Assembly (NCBI GenBank): GCA_013360185.1
Contig: JABWCO010000014.1
Coordinates: forward strand, 1 to 40,208
DNA from: Bdellovibrio sp.
Lineage (GTDB): Bacteria; Bdellovibrionota; Bdellovibrionia; Bdellovibrionales; Bdellovibrionaceae
Direction: 5' to 3'
Length of the DNA stretch: 40,208 nucleotides
The notes below the pieces were generated by a model, which saw nothing but the letters and a program-made list of their open reading frames with translations, was not told the DNA's origin and searched no databases. A program made the translations under genes and the position numbers. Positions 1 to 7,373 of the stretch are shown here, one piece after another. Position 1 is the stretch's first letter. Each line of letters starts with the position of its first letter.

Positions 1-550
1 CAAGGGGGGTATCTTGTAAGCTTAGAAAAATCACACTCGCCAATGTGTCTAGTTCGTGTTGCGAAAAGCCGCTCTTAGATAAAGCTTCCAAAAGGTCCGC
101 AAAATATACCAGGTTGATTACTTTATTGGTGTCGTCATAAATAAGTGGCGAGACATTCAGGGTGGCCATCAAGCGGTCTGCGAATAACTGACCACGGGTT
201 AAGACGACGTACTTAAAAATATGTTCGGAAGTGCGTAGGTAACTGTTGGGTTTATCAAGATAACGAGCCGGTAATGATTGATAGTCGCCCAAAATACGTT
301 GGCGCGCCAAGCGGCGATCATAAAAACCTGAATATAAATCGTCGGCATTCAGACTTAAAATTTGCGCTAAGCGCGTGATATGTTGAAAGTTGATTTTATG
401 TTCGTCTTTGCTTTGTGCCCACCACGCCAGGCAGTCCTCTAGACTCCAAGAGAAAACCTCCTGCAACCGGCGCAAAGGTAGGCCGAGTTCCGTGATCACC
501 TCACGCAGTCGAAGAGCTTCAGGGGTAGGGCGGGATGTTTCAAAAATCAT
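1..550 (-). CDS. HTH-domain regulator-like protein, partial at window edge
   Basis: An open frame runs from an ATG at 548-550 down to the window edge without a stop (183 codons visible); the C-terminus lies outside. It begins MIFETSRPTPEALRLREVI. The first ~65 residues read like a lambda-repressor/XRE-type helix-turn-helix (a helical segment containing LRRLQEVFSWSLEDCLAWW, then ITRLAQILSLNADDLYSGF), though the recognition helix is not canonical. The rest is an alpha-helical segment I do not recognise. The start overlaps the stop of the upstream HTH gene in an ATGA arrangement, so the two are almost certainly translationally coupled. The size and the HTH plus helical C-terminal layout resemble the many Bdellovibrio regulators of unknown target. 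Function beyond probable DNA binding is not claimed. Confidence 0.75.
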   Translation of the reverse strand, partial: MIFETSRPTPEALRLREVITELGLPLRRLQEVFSWSLEDCLAWWAQSKDEHKINFQHITRLAQILSLNADDLYSGFYDRRLARQRILGDYQSLPARYLDKPNSYLRTSEHIFKYVVLTRGQLFADRLMATLNVSPLIYDDTNKVINLVYFADLLEALSKSGFSQHELDTLASVIFLSLQDTPL

Positions 551-852
551 GCGGGATAGTTCGGGCTAAGTTCTTTAGCGATTTCATTGGCATAAGCGAT
601 ATTTGAAATGCGGCAAATTTCCAAAAGATCTTCTTCGTTAATTTGCAAAAGATGAACGAGCTCTTCAAAGACACTTTCGTTGAAACGCAGGCGGCCTGTT
701 TCTATTTTCGAATAGGTGCCGATATTGACTCGAAGTTGTTGGGCAAGATCTTCTTTGGAAATTCCCAAGGACTCGCGTTTTTGTCTAAGATGCATAGACA
801 AATAAAAACGCACATGTCGATTCTGATCTTGTAGATAAACACTCATTCTCAT
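547..852 (-). CDS. XRE-family HTH transcriptional regulator
   Basis: This encodes a protein of 101 aa from the ATG at 850-852. The frame is open back to a TTG at 861, but a promoter-like pair at 872-900 would put the transcript start near 865, so 852 is preferred. Residues about 18-75 form a typical HTH_3/XRE fold: LRQKRESLGISKEDLAQQL, then NIGTYSKIETGRLRFNESVF, with the signature Y-S-K-I-E-x-G recognition helix. Such proteins bind operator DNA as dimers and are often autoregulated. Its stop overlaps the start of the next HTH gene by 4 bp (ATGA), giving a two-regulator operon. A CCCGttCGGG palindrome in the promoter spacer could be its own operator (inference). Targets are unknown. Confidence 0.85.
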   Translation of the reverse strand: MRMSVYLQDQNRHVRFYLSMHLRQKRESLGISKEDLAQQLRVNIGTYSKIETGRLRFNESVFEELVHLLQINEEDLLEICRISNIAYANEIAKELSPNYPA

Positions 853-871
853 AGTCACCAAACTTGCTTAA

Positions 872-900
872 TTTTTAGCCCGTTCGGGTGACTTTGTCTA
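872..900 (-). promoter_or_regulatory. sigma-70-type promoter of the HTH operon with palindrome in the spacer
   Basis: On the minus strand TAGACA (900-895) and TAAAAA (877-872) are separated by 17 bp, a good -35/-10 pair 20 bp before the ATG at 852. The spacer holds CCCGTTCGGG (879-888), a 4+4 inverted repeat with a 2 bp centre, placed where a bound repressor would block RNA polymerase. Both are pattern matches by eye. Confidence 0.45.
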
Positions 901-937
901 GAATGTTTGTTTAGCAAAAAATGGCAGGGGTGCTAGG

Positions 938-965
938 GGGGGAGGGCGCAGAATCTGCGTCCCCC
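938..965 (-). terminator. GC-rich hairpin downstream of katA
   Basis: On the minus strand GGGGG-ACGCAGA-TTCTGCG-CCCTCCCCC can fold: CGCAGA/TCTGCG as the inner stem and GGGGG/CCCCC as the outer stem, with a small asymmetric bulge. It starts about 13 bp after the catalase stop. A T-rich run follows only about 18 bp later, so intrinsic termination is plausible but not textbook. Confidence 0.4.
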
Positions 966-977
966 AAAGGTAACCGC

Positions 978-2420
978 CTATTTTAAACCCAGTTTGATTT
1001 GAAGCCTTTTTCCATAGTCAGGATCGCATTTCGCGAAATGTTCTACATTTATTTTTTGTAAGGGTTCCGGTAAACCTTTCATAGTGCCGGCGATGTTATC
1101 AGTAAGGCGTTCGCGCTCGTCGGCCTTCATAAGGCGGTACAGCTCGCCAGCCTGGCTAAAATCATCGTTACCTAAGTGCGAGTTATAGCGATCGGCTGCG
1201 CCAGTTAAAGGCAATGGCGGTTCTGCATAAAGCGGGTTCTGGCGAGGTCCTTGAAAGCTGTTTGGCTCATAGTTGTCCAGCCGGCCGTCGTTGCTATCAA
1301 AGCGCATGCTGCCATCGCGGTGATAGGTATTCACAGCAGATTGTGGCCGGTTCACTGGCAGGCTTTGAAAGTTCACCCCGATGCGATAACGATGGGCGTC
1401 GGGATAGGCAAACAGACGCCCTTGCAACATTTTATCTGGTGAAAAACCGATTCCCGGCGGCACATTGCTGGGGGCAAAGGCGGCTTGTTCGACCTCCGCA
1501 AAGTAATTTTCGGGATTGCGATTCAGTTCCAAGATGCCGACATCGATCAGCGGATATTCTTTTTGTGACCAAGTTTTTGTTAAATCAAACGGATCAAAAG
1601 AAGTTTTTTCAGCTTGTTTCTCGCTCATGATTTGTACTTTCAAAGCCCAGCGAGGAAATTCTTTGCGCTCGATGGCTTCAAATAAATCGCGACCGGCATA
1701 ATCAGGATCACTGCCAGCCAGCTCCGCGGCGCGGTCCACGGTAAGATTTCGAATTCCTTGCAAGGTTTTGAAATGAAACTTCACCCACACTCGGTCGTTA
1801 TGCATATTTATAAAACTAAAAGTGTGGCTGCCGAAACCGTGCATATGGCGATAGCCATCCGGAATTCCGCGGTCACCAAACAACAGAGTAATTTGATGCA
1901 AAGCCTCTGGTGCTTGGGCCCAATAATCCCACATGCGAAAGGGATTTTTATATCCCGTGCGTGGATCGCGTTTTTGCGAATGAATGAAGTCAGGAAATTT
2001 CAAAGGGTCTCTGGCGAAAAACACCGGAGTATTGTTGCCAACCAAATCCCAATTACCTTCCTCGGTATAAAACTTCACTGCAAAACCGCGCGGATCTCGC
2101 TCGGTGTCTGCCGACCCGCGCTCTCCGGCGACTGTCGAAAAGCGTAAAAATAAATCGGTCTTTTTGCCCACTTTAGAAAAAAGCGCGGCCCGAGTTAAGT
2201 GTGATATATCGTGGGTCACGGTAAAAGTGCCATAGGCACCAGACCCCTTCGCATGTACGACTCTTTCGGGGATGCGTTCGCGATTAAAGTGCGCCAGTTT
2301 CTCGAGCAAATGATAGTCTTGCAACAGAACGGGGCCTCGGGCGCCCGCCGTTTGCGAGTGTTGATTTTCTGGTACTGGAATCCCGGCGGCTGTTGTTAAT
2401 GTTTTAGTCTTAGTGCTCAT
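978..2420 (-). CDS. katA: monofunctional haem catalase (small-subunit type)
   Basis: This is a 480 aa catalase that converts H2O2 to water and oxygen, of the usual length for small-subunit (clade 3) enzymes. The active-site region [14 protein letters not shown] carries the distal His (H56), [13 protein letters not shown] carries the distal Asn (N128/N129), and [12 protein letters not shown] carries the proximal haem ligand Tyr (R334-x-F-x-Y338). No signal peptide is visible, so it should be cytoplasmic. It starts 11 bp inside the end of the ankyrin gene, so the two are co-transcribed and probably co-translated. Catalase-ankyrin pairs are known elsewhere (AnkB with KatB in Pseudomonas aeruginosa; an ankyrin protein serving KatA haem loading in Campylobacter). 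An OxyR-like half-site lies upstream of the operon. In a predator it could counter peroxide met during attack or prey digestion (inference). Confidence 0.97.
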   Translation of the reverse strand: MSTKTKTLTTAAGIPVPENQHSQTAGARGPVLLQDYHLLEKLAHFNRERIPERVVHAKGSGAYGTFTVTHDISHLTRAALFSKVGKKTDLFLRFSTVAGERGSADTERDPRGFAVKFYTEEGNWDLVGNNTPVFFARDPLKFPDFIHSQKRDPRTGYKNPFRMWDYWAQAPEALHQITLLFGDRGIPDGYRHMHGFGSHTFSFINMHNDRVWVKFHFKTLQGIRNLTVDRAAELAGSDPDYAGRDLFEAIERKEFPRWALKVQIMSEKQAEKTSFDPFDLTKTWSQKEYPLIDVGILELNRNPENYFAEVEQAAFAPSNVPPGIGFSPDKMLQGRLFAYPDAHRYRIGVNFQSLPVNRPQSAVNTYHRDGSMRFDSNDGRLDNYEPNSFQGPRQNPLYAEPPLPLTGAADRYNSHLGNDDFSQAGELYRLMKADERERLTDNIAGTMKGLPEPLQKINVEHFAKCDPDYGKRLQIKLGLK

Positions 2421-2916
2421 GACGAAGCTCTCCCTTAAATGGTGATTTAATAATTTGAAAAAAGGCTTTCAAGCGGCGCAAAATTTTTCCTTCGTTTGCG
2501 GCCTCTGATGACAAGTGAGAATTTAAAAGTTTCAAGACATCCTCGCGGCCAAAGGCCTCGGCATAAAGCCGTGCCGATTGCCCTTGGTTGTTAAGAGCCT
2601 CGATGTCGGCGCCTGCCGCAATCAAGAGCCGCGCAATCTCGACATGTCCCTTAAAGGCGACCCCCATTAGAATGGTGCTCCCCGCCTGATCGCGAGCATG
2701 CACATCCGCACCAAAACGCAATAACTGTTGAGTCAAAATTTCATGCCCATTATAGGCAGCCAGCATCAAGAGCGAGTGCCCCTTATGGTTGCATAAATTA
2801 GGATCCCCACTGCGCGCCAAATAAAGCAGAAGGCGCTGAACATTCCCCTCACGAACCAAAGAGAAAATCTCCGGCTCGCCCCCCACAGTTCGAATATAAT
2901 CACTCCACTTACGCAT
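2410..2916 (-). CDS. ankyrin-repeat protein coupled to catalase
   Basis: This encodes a 168 aa protein with about four ankyrin repeats between residues ~20 and 135: [52 protein letters not shown] and [15 protein letters not shown], with the typical G-A-D turn signatures ([18 protein letters not shown]). A basic tail (about residues 145-168) follows. There is no signal peptide, so it is cytoplasmic here, unlike the membrane-associated AnkB of Pseudomonas. Ankyrin repeats mediate protein-protein contacts. Its gene is first in the operon and overlaps katA by 11 bp, which points to a role in catalase assembly, haem delivery or protection, as shown for other catalase-linked ankyrin proteins. The start ATG (2914-2916) has a GGAGG ribosome site just upstream. 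Confidence 0.9.
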   Translation of the reverse strand: MRKWSDYIRTVGGEPEIFSLVREGNVQRLLLYLARSGDPNLCNHKGHSLLMLAAYNGHEILTQQLLRFGADVHARDQAGSTILMGVAFKGHVEIARLLIAAGADIEALNNQGQSARLYAEAFGREDVLKLLNSHLSSEAANEGKILRRLKAFFQIIKSPFKGELRHEH

Positions 2917-2993
2917 AAAAAACCTCCGCGTCTAACAAAGCTAGAATCGGCGATTTCCACATATAAATCGAATTGATAAAAGACATACAAACT

Positions 2994-3008
2994 ATAGACA
3001 AAAACTAT
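2994..3008 (-). promoter_or_regulatory. OxyR-like half-site (ATAG-N7-CTAT) upstream of ankyrin-katA
   Basis: The sequence ATAG-N7-CTAT occupies 2994-3008, matching the tetranucleotide spacing of one half of the known OxyR site (ATAG-N7-CTAT-N7-ATAG-N7-CTAT). The neighbouring half is degenerate (ACAT at 2983-2986). It lies 78-92 bp before the ankyrin start. A weak -35/-10 pair (TTGTCT, 17 bp, TATCAA on the minus strand) overlaps it. The same bases also form a direct repeat AAACTATAGA at 2989-2998 and 3002-3011. Confidence 0.4.
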
Positions 3009-3071
3009 AGAAACCTCCCGCCGCACCCCCGGTACACATAAAAAGCAGTGAAGCGACAAGGAATTGACAAC

Positions 3072-3272
3072 CGAGGAGGCCCTGAAGAGGCATAGCCCTC
3101 CCGCCAAATCAGAGTTCCGCAGCAGCCACTCCCAAAGGGAGGGCGTCCGCGAGGAAAAAATGGGCATGATGCCCATTTTTCGCGTTAGTCCCGAAGGGAT
3201 GGGCGGCAGGATGCTGCCCACACTGTTCGAGGAATTTGGCGGGAGGGCTATGCCTCTTCAGGACCTCCGTCG
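3072..3272. repeat. large foldback element: 29 bp perfect inverted repeat enclosing four small hairpins
   Basis: The left arm 3081-3109 and right arm 3234-3262 are exact reverse complements over 29 bp. With one mismatch and a 1 bp indel the match extends to about 3072 and 3272. Inside lie a CTCCC-aaa-GGGAG hairpin (3129-3141), a palindrome with 12 bp arms and a single central base (3156-3180), TCCC-gaa-GGGA (3189-3199) and GGCAG-gatg-CTGCC (3205-3218). The whole would fold as a long stem closing a multi-hairpin head. The 393 bp between the ankyrin start and the ftsB-like start holds this element and nothing else recognisable apart from the OxyR-like site. It may be a foldback repeat/MITE-like element or a structured RNA. 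No target-site duplication was seen, and open frames reading through it are artefacts of its composition. Confidence 0.85.
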
Positions 3273-3309
3273 CGTAGCCATCCCCTCCGTCCGAAGCTAT
3301 CCTTAACTC

Positions 3310-3615
3310 ATGTCGTACACAAAGTTCGCCGTAGGTCTGCGCAGATTCCTAAATCACCCCGGAAGGGTCGCCATGCTTTGCTTGGCTGTCTTTACGGTTT
3401 CCATAGTCCTTAATGGCAATGGCTTCCGTTTATGGGGCTTGCACCGCGATATGGACCGAATTAACGCAGAGATCAAAGAGACCCATGAAAATATTGCCTC
3501 GCTGTCGAATCAGCTTAAGCAGGCGAAAGATCCGGCTTTTATTGAACGCCAGGCCAGGGACAAATTAGATCTTGCTGGCGAACACGACCTCGTCTTTGTT
3601 TTCTCCGACCAATAG
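3310..3615 (+). CDS. ftsB: FtsB/DivIC-like septum formation initiator
   Basis: This is a 101 aa bitopic membrane protein: a short N-terminal cytoplasmic part, one transmembrane helix at about residues 19-37 (VAMLCLAVFTVSIVLNG), then a coiled-coil-like stretch (MDRINAEIKETHENIASLSN, ~48-70), ending in the family pattern AR-x-KLDLAGEHDLVFVF. Length and layout match FtsB/DivIC proteins, which bridge FtsL and FtsQ in the divisome. No strong Shine-Dalgarno sequence is visible before the ATG at 3310. The foldback element ends 37 bp upstream and could influence expression. Family assignment is by architecture, as the sequence family is poorly conserved. Confidence 0.8.
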   Translation: MSYTKFAVGLRRFLNHPGRVAMLCLAVFTVSIVLNGNGFRLWGLHRDMDRINAEIKETHENIASLSNQLKQAKDPAFIERQARDKLDLAGEHDLVFVFSDQ

Positions 3616-3635
3616 TTTATACTGCAATACGTTAT

Positions 3636-3668
3636 CAGGTGCTAATTCGGCGCCTGGCATACTAGTAT
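3636..3668. promoter_or_regulatory. hairpin and ATACTAGTAT palindrome before a small HTH gene
   Basis: CAGGTGC (3636-3642) and GCGCCTG (3650-3656) form a 7 bp stem with one G-U pair and a 7 nt loop, just after the ftsB-like stop and without a T run. It is followed by the perfect palindrome ATACTAGTAT (3659-3668), 48 bp before the HTH start. The palindrome is a candidate operator and the hairpin a candidate processing or weak termination site. Confidence 0.3.
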
Positions 3669-3715
3669 ACCGGCTCTATTCACGTATCTTTTGTGAAGTG
3701 AATCTAGGGGTTTAT

Positions 3716-4015
3716 ATGGTTGAGAGTTATTCATTAGACTGGAACAAAGAGACTTTGCGCGACCTGCGTTTGCGTTTGGGTTGGAGTCGTTCAGAGTTGG
3801 CTCGCAAACTTCACTGTGCACCTGAAGAAATTGAATCTTGGGAAGACGGCACGGGCCTGATTGCGCTGGCGATGAAAGGCGAACTTGAAATTATCCTTCG
3901 TCAGGCCGAAGCCTGCTCAGAAGAAGTGCAATTCACTCCGGCTGCAGAAAACGAATGCGCCAAAAATGCCTTAGAACAAATCAATTTCTCTCGCGTCAAA
4001 GCGGATCTAGAATAA
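3716..4015 (+). CDS. small helix-turn-helix protein
   Basis: This encodes a protein of 99 aa starting at ATG 3716, which has an AGGGG ribosome site 8 bp upstream. The frame is open further up to 3572, but that part overlaps ftsB and lacks initiation signals. Residues ~11-60 make a cro/XRE-like HTH: KETLRDLRLRLGWSRSELAR, then CAPEEIESWEDGTGLI, with the recognition helix carrying the E-x-I-E-x-W-E-x-G pattern typical of this superfamily. The remaining ~40 residues are acidic and helical with no known domain. It probably binds DNA as a dimer. The gene stands alone between ftsB-like and polA, and its target is unknown. Confidence 0.8.
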   Translation: MVESYSLDWNKETLRDLRLRLGWSRSELARKLHCAPEEIESWEDGTGLIALAMKGELEIILRQAEACSEEVQFTPAAENECAKNALEQINFSRVKADLE

Positions 4016-4074
4016 TCGACAAGAACTGACTCCCGGTGTAGAAAATACGCTACCTTTTGCACTGGGAGACTCAA

Positions 4075-6657
4075 ATGAAAAAGCTCTATCTCGTGGACGT
4101 CAGTGCCATGTTTTTCCGCGCCTTTTACGCCGTTCGACCTCTGACGTCACCGACGGGTGTTCCGGTCAATGCCATTTACGGCTTTTTGTCGATGATGATT
4201 AAGCTTCTGAAAGAAGAAAAACCAGAATACTTGGTGTTCTGCTATGACCGCAAAGAGCCGTCTTTTCGTAAAGAAATGTACGAAGACTACAAGGCCAATC
4301 GCAATGAAATGCCAGAAGATTTGGCGAAGCAAATTCCGTATATCAAAAGAATGGCCGATCTTTTGGGTGTGCCGTCCTTTGAAGTCCCCAGTTATGAGGC
4401 TGACGATATCATTGGTTCTTTGACCAAGTGGGGACGCCATCACGACATGGAAGTTTTCATCGTCAGTGGAGATAAAGACTTCGGCCAGTTGGTCGACAAA
4501 CATGTGTGGCTGTACGATACGATGAAAAACGTGCGCTACGATGCCAAAGGGGTCTTTGAAAAATGGGGCGTCCGTCCTGACCAATTTATCGACTATCTTT
4601 CGATTGTGGGCGACGCCTCAGACAACATTCCCGGAGTCAAAGGCATCGGCGAAAAAGGTGCGATCAAACTTTTAGAGCAATTTAAAACTTTAGAAGATAT
4701 CTATGCCAATATCGATCAGGTCGAAAGTAAAAGTATTCGGGAAAAGCTCCTGGCATCCAAAGACAAGGCCTTACTTTCTAAGAAGCTAGTAACCATCTCG
4801 TTGGATGTGCCGGTTTCTGAAGACTACGCTGCCTACAAATTGCAGCCCTATAAAACCGAAGAGCTGCGCGAATTTTTGCACGAGCTGAATTTCAAAAGCT
4901 TTGAAAAAAGTTTGTTCGGAACGACGACAGCAGATGAAGCTCCGGCAGAGGTCTCTCGTCCGAAACCGGCAGTCACCGGCTCGGCCGTGCCGTCTTTCCC
5001 CGAAGGCGATGTCCAGCCCACTTTGGTGATCGCGAAGAATGACAAGACCTTCGTTGAAAAAACAATGTCGACGCGGGAAGTGGCTGAAGTTTTAGGCGAA
5101 CGCCAAAGTCTGTGGGGATTTTCGGATGCGCGTGGTGTGTTCGTCGGTACAGAAAATGAAATCTGGAATATTTCTGATTTTGAATTCTTAGGTAAGTTAA
5201 CGGACACCTTTCAAGTTTTATGGAGCGGTTTTGATCTAAAAGCGTTTTGGCATAAAATCGGTGCGCGTTCCCCTTGGGCGCTTTGGGATTCACAATTGGC
5301 AGCTTACGTTTTAAAAGCTGGCGACGTGTCTGATTTTAATAAAGTGTACACCAAGTACATGCTTGATGTTGTCCCCGAAATGGCCGCGCCCACGGCTTTG
5401 TACAATGCGCACAGAAACTTTGCCGAAACTTTGCGTTTACAGCTCAAAGCTCACAATGGTGAAAAGGTCTACGAAGAGTTAGACTTGCCATTAGCGCGCG
5501 TCTTGTTGTCGATGGAGCGTTTAGGTATTCGCCTCGATAAAGATTTACTGGCGAAACAAAGTGTTGAGCTGGGCACTGAAATCGCAGAGCTTGAAAAGAA
5601 AATTCACGCCGAAGCAGGGGAAAGCTTTAACGTCGGCAGCCCCAAACAACTGGGCGTGATTCTTTTTGAAAAATTAGGCCTGCCTGCAGGTAAAAAAACG
5701 AAAACGGGTTACTCAACCGGCGAAGAAGTTCTTAATGAACTCGATCACCCCATTGCGAAGTTGGTGTTGAAGTGGCGGGAACTTTCAAAGCTTAAATCTA
5801 CATACGTCGATGCTCTGCCCGAGATGATTAATCCCAAGGATGAGCGCATTCACACGAGCTTCAATCAAGCTTTGACGACCACGGGACGTCTTTCCAGCAC
5901 AGATCCGAATCTGCAAAACATTCCGATTCGCACGGTACGCGGTCAACAGGTGCGCAAAGCTTTTATTGCCGCTCCGCGAATGAAGCTTTTGTCGCTAGAT
6001 TATTCGCAAATTGAGCTGCGTATTTTGGCGCATATTTCAGAAGACCCTAATATGATGCGCGCCTTCAAAGAAGACTTAGATATTCATGCGGCGACAGCAG
6101 CTGAAATTTTTGGTGTTTCTTTGCAAGAGGTAACGTCTGATTTGCGTCGTTCGGCAAAGGCGGTTAACTTTGGTATTGCCTATGGGCAAGGTGCTTTTGG
6201 TTTGGCGGAAAACTTAGGGATTGGGCGCGCGGAAGCTAAAGATATTATCGATCGCTATTTCACCCGTTTCAAAAACGTTCGTGATTATATCGAATCAACG
6301 ACCAAGCTTGCGCACGAGCAGGGCTATGTTGAAACTCTTTTTGGTCGTCGTCGTTATATCGAAGAGCTTAGTTCTAAAAACATGATGCTTAAAAAATTCG
6401 GAGAACGGGCAGCCATCAATGCGCCCATTCAGGGGACCGCCAGCGACTTGGTGAAAAAAGCGATGTTAGAGGTCTTTGACAAGATCCCATTGCGGATGTT
6501 GCTGCAGGTGCATGACGAATTGATTTTCGAAGAAAGCGAAGAAAATTTACGCAAACACGTGCCGCAACTGGTTTCTATCATGGAAAACGTCGCGGCCTTA
6601 AAAGTGCCTTTGAAAGTAAATTACGCGATTGGTGATAATTGGGATGAGGCTCACTAA
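4075..6657 (+). CDS. polA: DNA polymerase I
   Basis: This is an 860 aa family A polymerase for repair and Okazaki fragment processing. The start at ATG 4075 is chosen because GGGAG lies 7 bp upstream; an in-frame TTG at 4057 lacks this. Domains: 5'-3' nuclease (~1-285, acidic cluster around SYEADDIIGSL, H3TH GVKGIGEKGA), a 3'-5' exonuclease-like fold (~310-460), and the polymerase domain (~470-860) with motif A LLSLDYSQIELRI (D642), motif B RRSAKAVNFGIAYGQ (K695) and motif C LQVHDELIFE (D814). In the exonuclease region the D-x-E motif is replaced by WGFSDARGV, the N-L-K-Y-D motif reads FDLKAFW, and the final Tyr/Asp motif is lost, so proofreading is probably inactive, as in Taq and Bst enzymes. 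It is monocistronic. Confidence 0.98.
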   Translation: MKKLYLVDVSAMFFRAFYAVRPLTSPTGVPVNAIYGFLSMMIKLLKEEKPEYLVFCYDRKEPSFRKEMYEDYKANRNEMPEDLAKQIPYIKRMADLLGVPSFEVPSYEADDIIGSLTKWGRHHDMEVFIVSGDKDFGQLVDKHVWLYDTMKNVRYDAKGVFEKWGVRPDQFIDYLSIVGDASDNIPGVKGIGEKGAIKLLEQFKTLEDIYANIDQVESKSIREKLLASKDKALLSKKLVTISLDVPVSEDYAAYKLQPYKTEELREFLHELNFKSFEKSLFGTTTADEAPAEVSRPKPAVTGSAVPSFPEGDVQPTLVIAKNDKTFVEKTMSTREVAEVLGERQSLWGFSDARGVFVGTENEIWNISDFEFLGKLTDTFQVLWSGFDLKAFWHKIGARSPWALWDSQLAAYVLKAGDVSDFNKVYTKYMLDVVPEMAAPTALYNAHRNFAETLRLQLKAHNGEKVYEELDLPLARVLLSMERLGIRLDKDLLAKQSVELGTEIAELEKKIHAEAGESFNVGSPKQLGVILFEKLGLPAGKKTKTGYSTGEEVLNELDHPIAKLVLKWRELSKLKSTYVDALPEMINPKDERIHTSFNQALTTTGRLSSTDPNLQNIPIRTVRGQQVRKAFIAAPRMKLLSLDYSQIELRILAHISEDPNMMRAFKEDLDIHAATAAEIFGVSLQEVTSDLRRSAKAVNFGIAYGQGAFGLAENLGIGRAEAKDIIDRYFTRFKNVRDYIESTTKLAHEQGYVETLFGRRRYIEELSSKNMMLKKFGERAAINAPIQGTASDLVKKAMLEVFDKIPLRMLLQVHDELIFEESEENLRKHVPQLVSIMENVAALKVPLKVNYAIGDNWDEAH

Positions 6658-6664
6658 GAGCCTC
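6646..6664. terminator. hairpin at the polA stop, between convergent genes
   Basis: GAGGCTC (6646-6652) and GAGCCTC (6658-6664) form a perfect 7 bp stem with a 5 nt loop containing the polA stop codon. The next gene, convergent, ends at 6675. There is no U tract, so termination is uncertain. Confidence 0.35.
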
Positions 6665-6674
6665 AGACCGCATT

Positions 6675-7085
6675 CTAAAGGCAGGTCATGACGCCGCGGA
6701 ATCTTGGGCAACCATCGACCTCGTATCTTTCCACGTCTTCGATACTGACTTGGCCAGAGCAACATCGGTAATTTCCCATAGATCTCCACAACTCAATTTC
6801 TCCGTCACACTTACGATAGTGAATGAAGGGCAAAGCGTCACCGGTCGTGAAGACGTATCCCGATGGAAAACACTGAATTGTTTGTGGCGCATTTGTGGGA
6901 GCCGTATTGCTAGTTTCAGAACTTGCTGGATTAGCTTGAGTTTCTGGTTCCTGACTTGCAGCGGAAGTTTCTTGAGTTAGCTCTGAAAATGCAACGCTGT
7001 CATTCTTTGCACAATTCTGAAAGCTCAGAATTGTAACTACCATAAGAGTTCCCACTTTAAAGGACCCCAACAAACGATTTTTCAT
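6675..7085 (-). CDS. small Cys-rich lipoprotein of unknown function
   Basis: This encodes a protein of 136 aa from ATG 7083-7085, which has a GGGGGAAG ribosome site. The frame is open to 7181, but the sigma-54-type element at 7112-7128 lies inside that extension, so the shorter start is used. It has a lipoprotein signal (KVGTLMVVTILSFQNC) with the predicted lipidated Cys at about residue 25, in the FQNC context shared with the next gene. A low-complexity linker rich in Ser, Thr, Ala, Glu and Pro (~35-70) leads to a compact C-terminal module with six cysteines (IQCFPSGYVFTTG, YRKCDG, YRCCSG, DGCP, MTC), suggesting disulfides in the periplasm or on the cell surface. I do not recognise the fold. 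It is likely envelope-anchored. Confidence 0.72.
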   Translation of the reverse strand: MKNRLLGSFKVGTLMVVTILSFQNCAKNDSVAFSELTQETSAASQEPETQANPASSETSNTAPTNAPQTIQCFPSGYVFTTGDALPFIHYRKCDGEIELWRSMGNYRCCSGQVSIEDVERYEVDGCPRFRGVMTCL

Positions 7086-7111
7086 AAACTTCCCCCAGAT
7101 ATCTCTGAAGC

Positions 7112-7128
7112 AGCAAGTAGTGCACCAA
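7112..7128 (-). promoter_or_regulatory. sigma-54-type (-24/-12) promoter
   Basis: On the minus strand TTGGTGCACTACTTGCT keeps the invariant GG-N10-GC spacing and the full TTGCT -12 box; the -24 box is TTGGtgC against TTGGCAC. It lies 27 bp before the end of the ATG at 7085, so transcription would start about 16 bp upstream of the gene. The same 27 bp offset is seen at 20296-20312. Confidence 0.55.
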
Positions 7129-7267
7129 TTGGTTTCTTGCTTGTAAGTGCAATAGTTTTTTGTTGAAGACATTTTTTTCATTTTGGGATGTCGAACCCTC
7201 TAAGTTTGGTTAAAGCCTAAGCAGTCTTTTTATTTCAAGTTGGGGCTTCATTGAATCAATAACAGGG

Positions 7268-7295
7268 CAGTAGCTTCGAAAAGCTACTGGTTTTT
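7268..7295 (+). terminator. 9 bp hairpin with T run, plus-strand orientation
   Basis: CAGTAGCTT (7268-7276) and AAGCTACTG (7281-7289) form a perfect stem around a CGAA tetraloop, followed by GTTTTT. In the plus direction this is a good intrinsic terminator, but no plus-strand gene is visible upstream. On the minus strand it sits 85 bp past the end of the 715 aa lipoprotein gene without a U tract. It could end an unseen small RNA or act as a stabilising 3' hairpin. The rest of 7129-7373 shows nothing else recognisable. Confidence 0.45.
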
Positions 7296-7373
7296 AATAG
7301 CATTGATTAAAACAGGAGTGCGCGATAGCAATAATTGAAGTGCTTAGGGCACGGCTATATATTTTCAGAAATA

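Noticed and set aside
2766-3306. Open frames on both strands across the ankyrin start and foldback region (minus 2766-3221, plus 3064-3306)
   Set aside because: They arise from the mirror-image composition of the inverted repeat, lack ribosome sites and match no family; the minus frame also overlaps the ankyrin gene.
3636-3652. GG-N10-GC in the gap before the small HTH gene
   Set aside because: Spacing fits by chance, but neither the -24 (CAGGTGC) nor the -12 (CGGCG) box matches; the bases are better explained by the hairpin.
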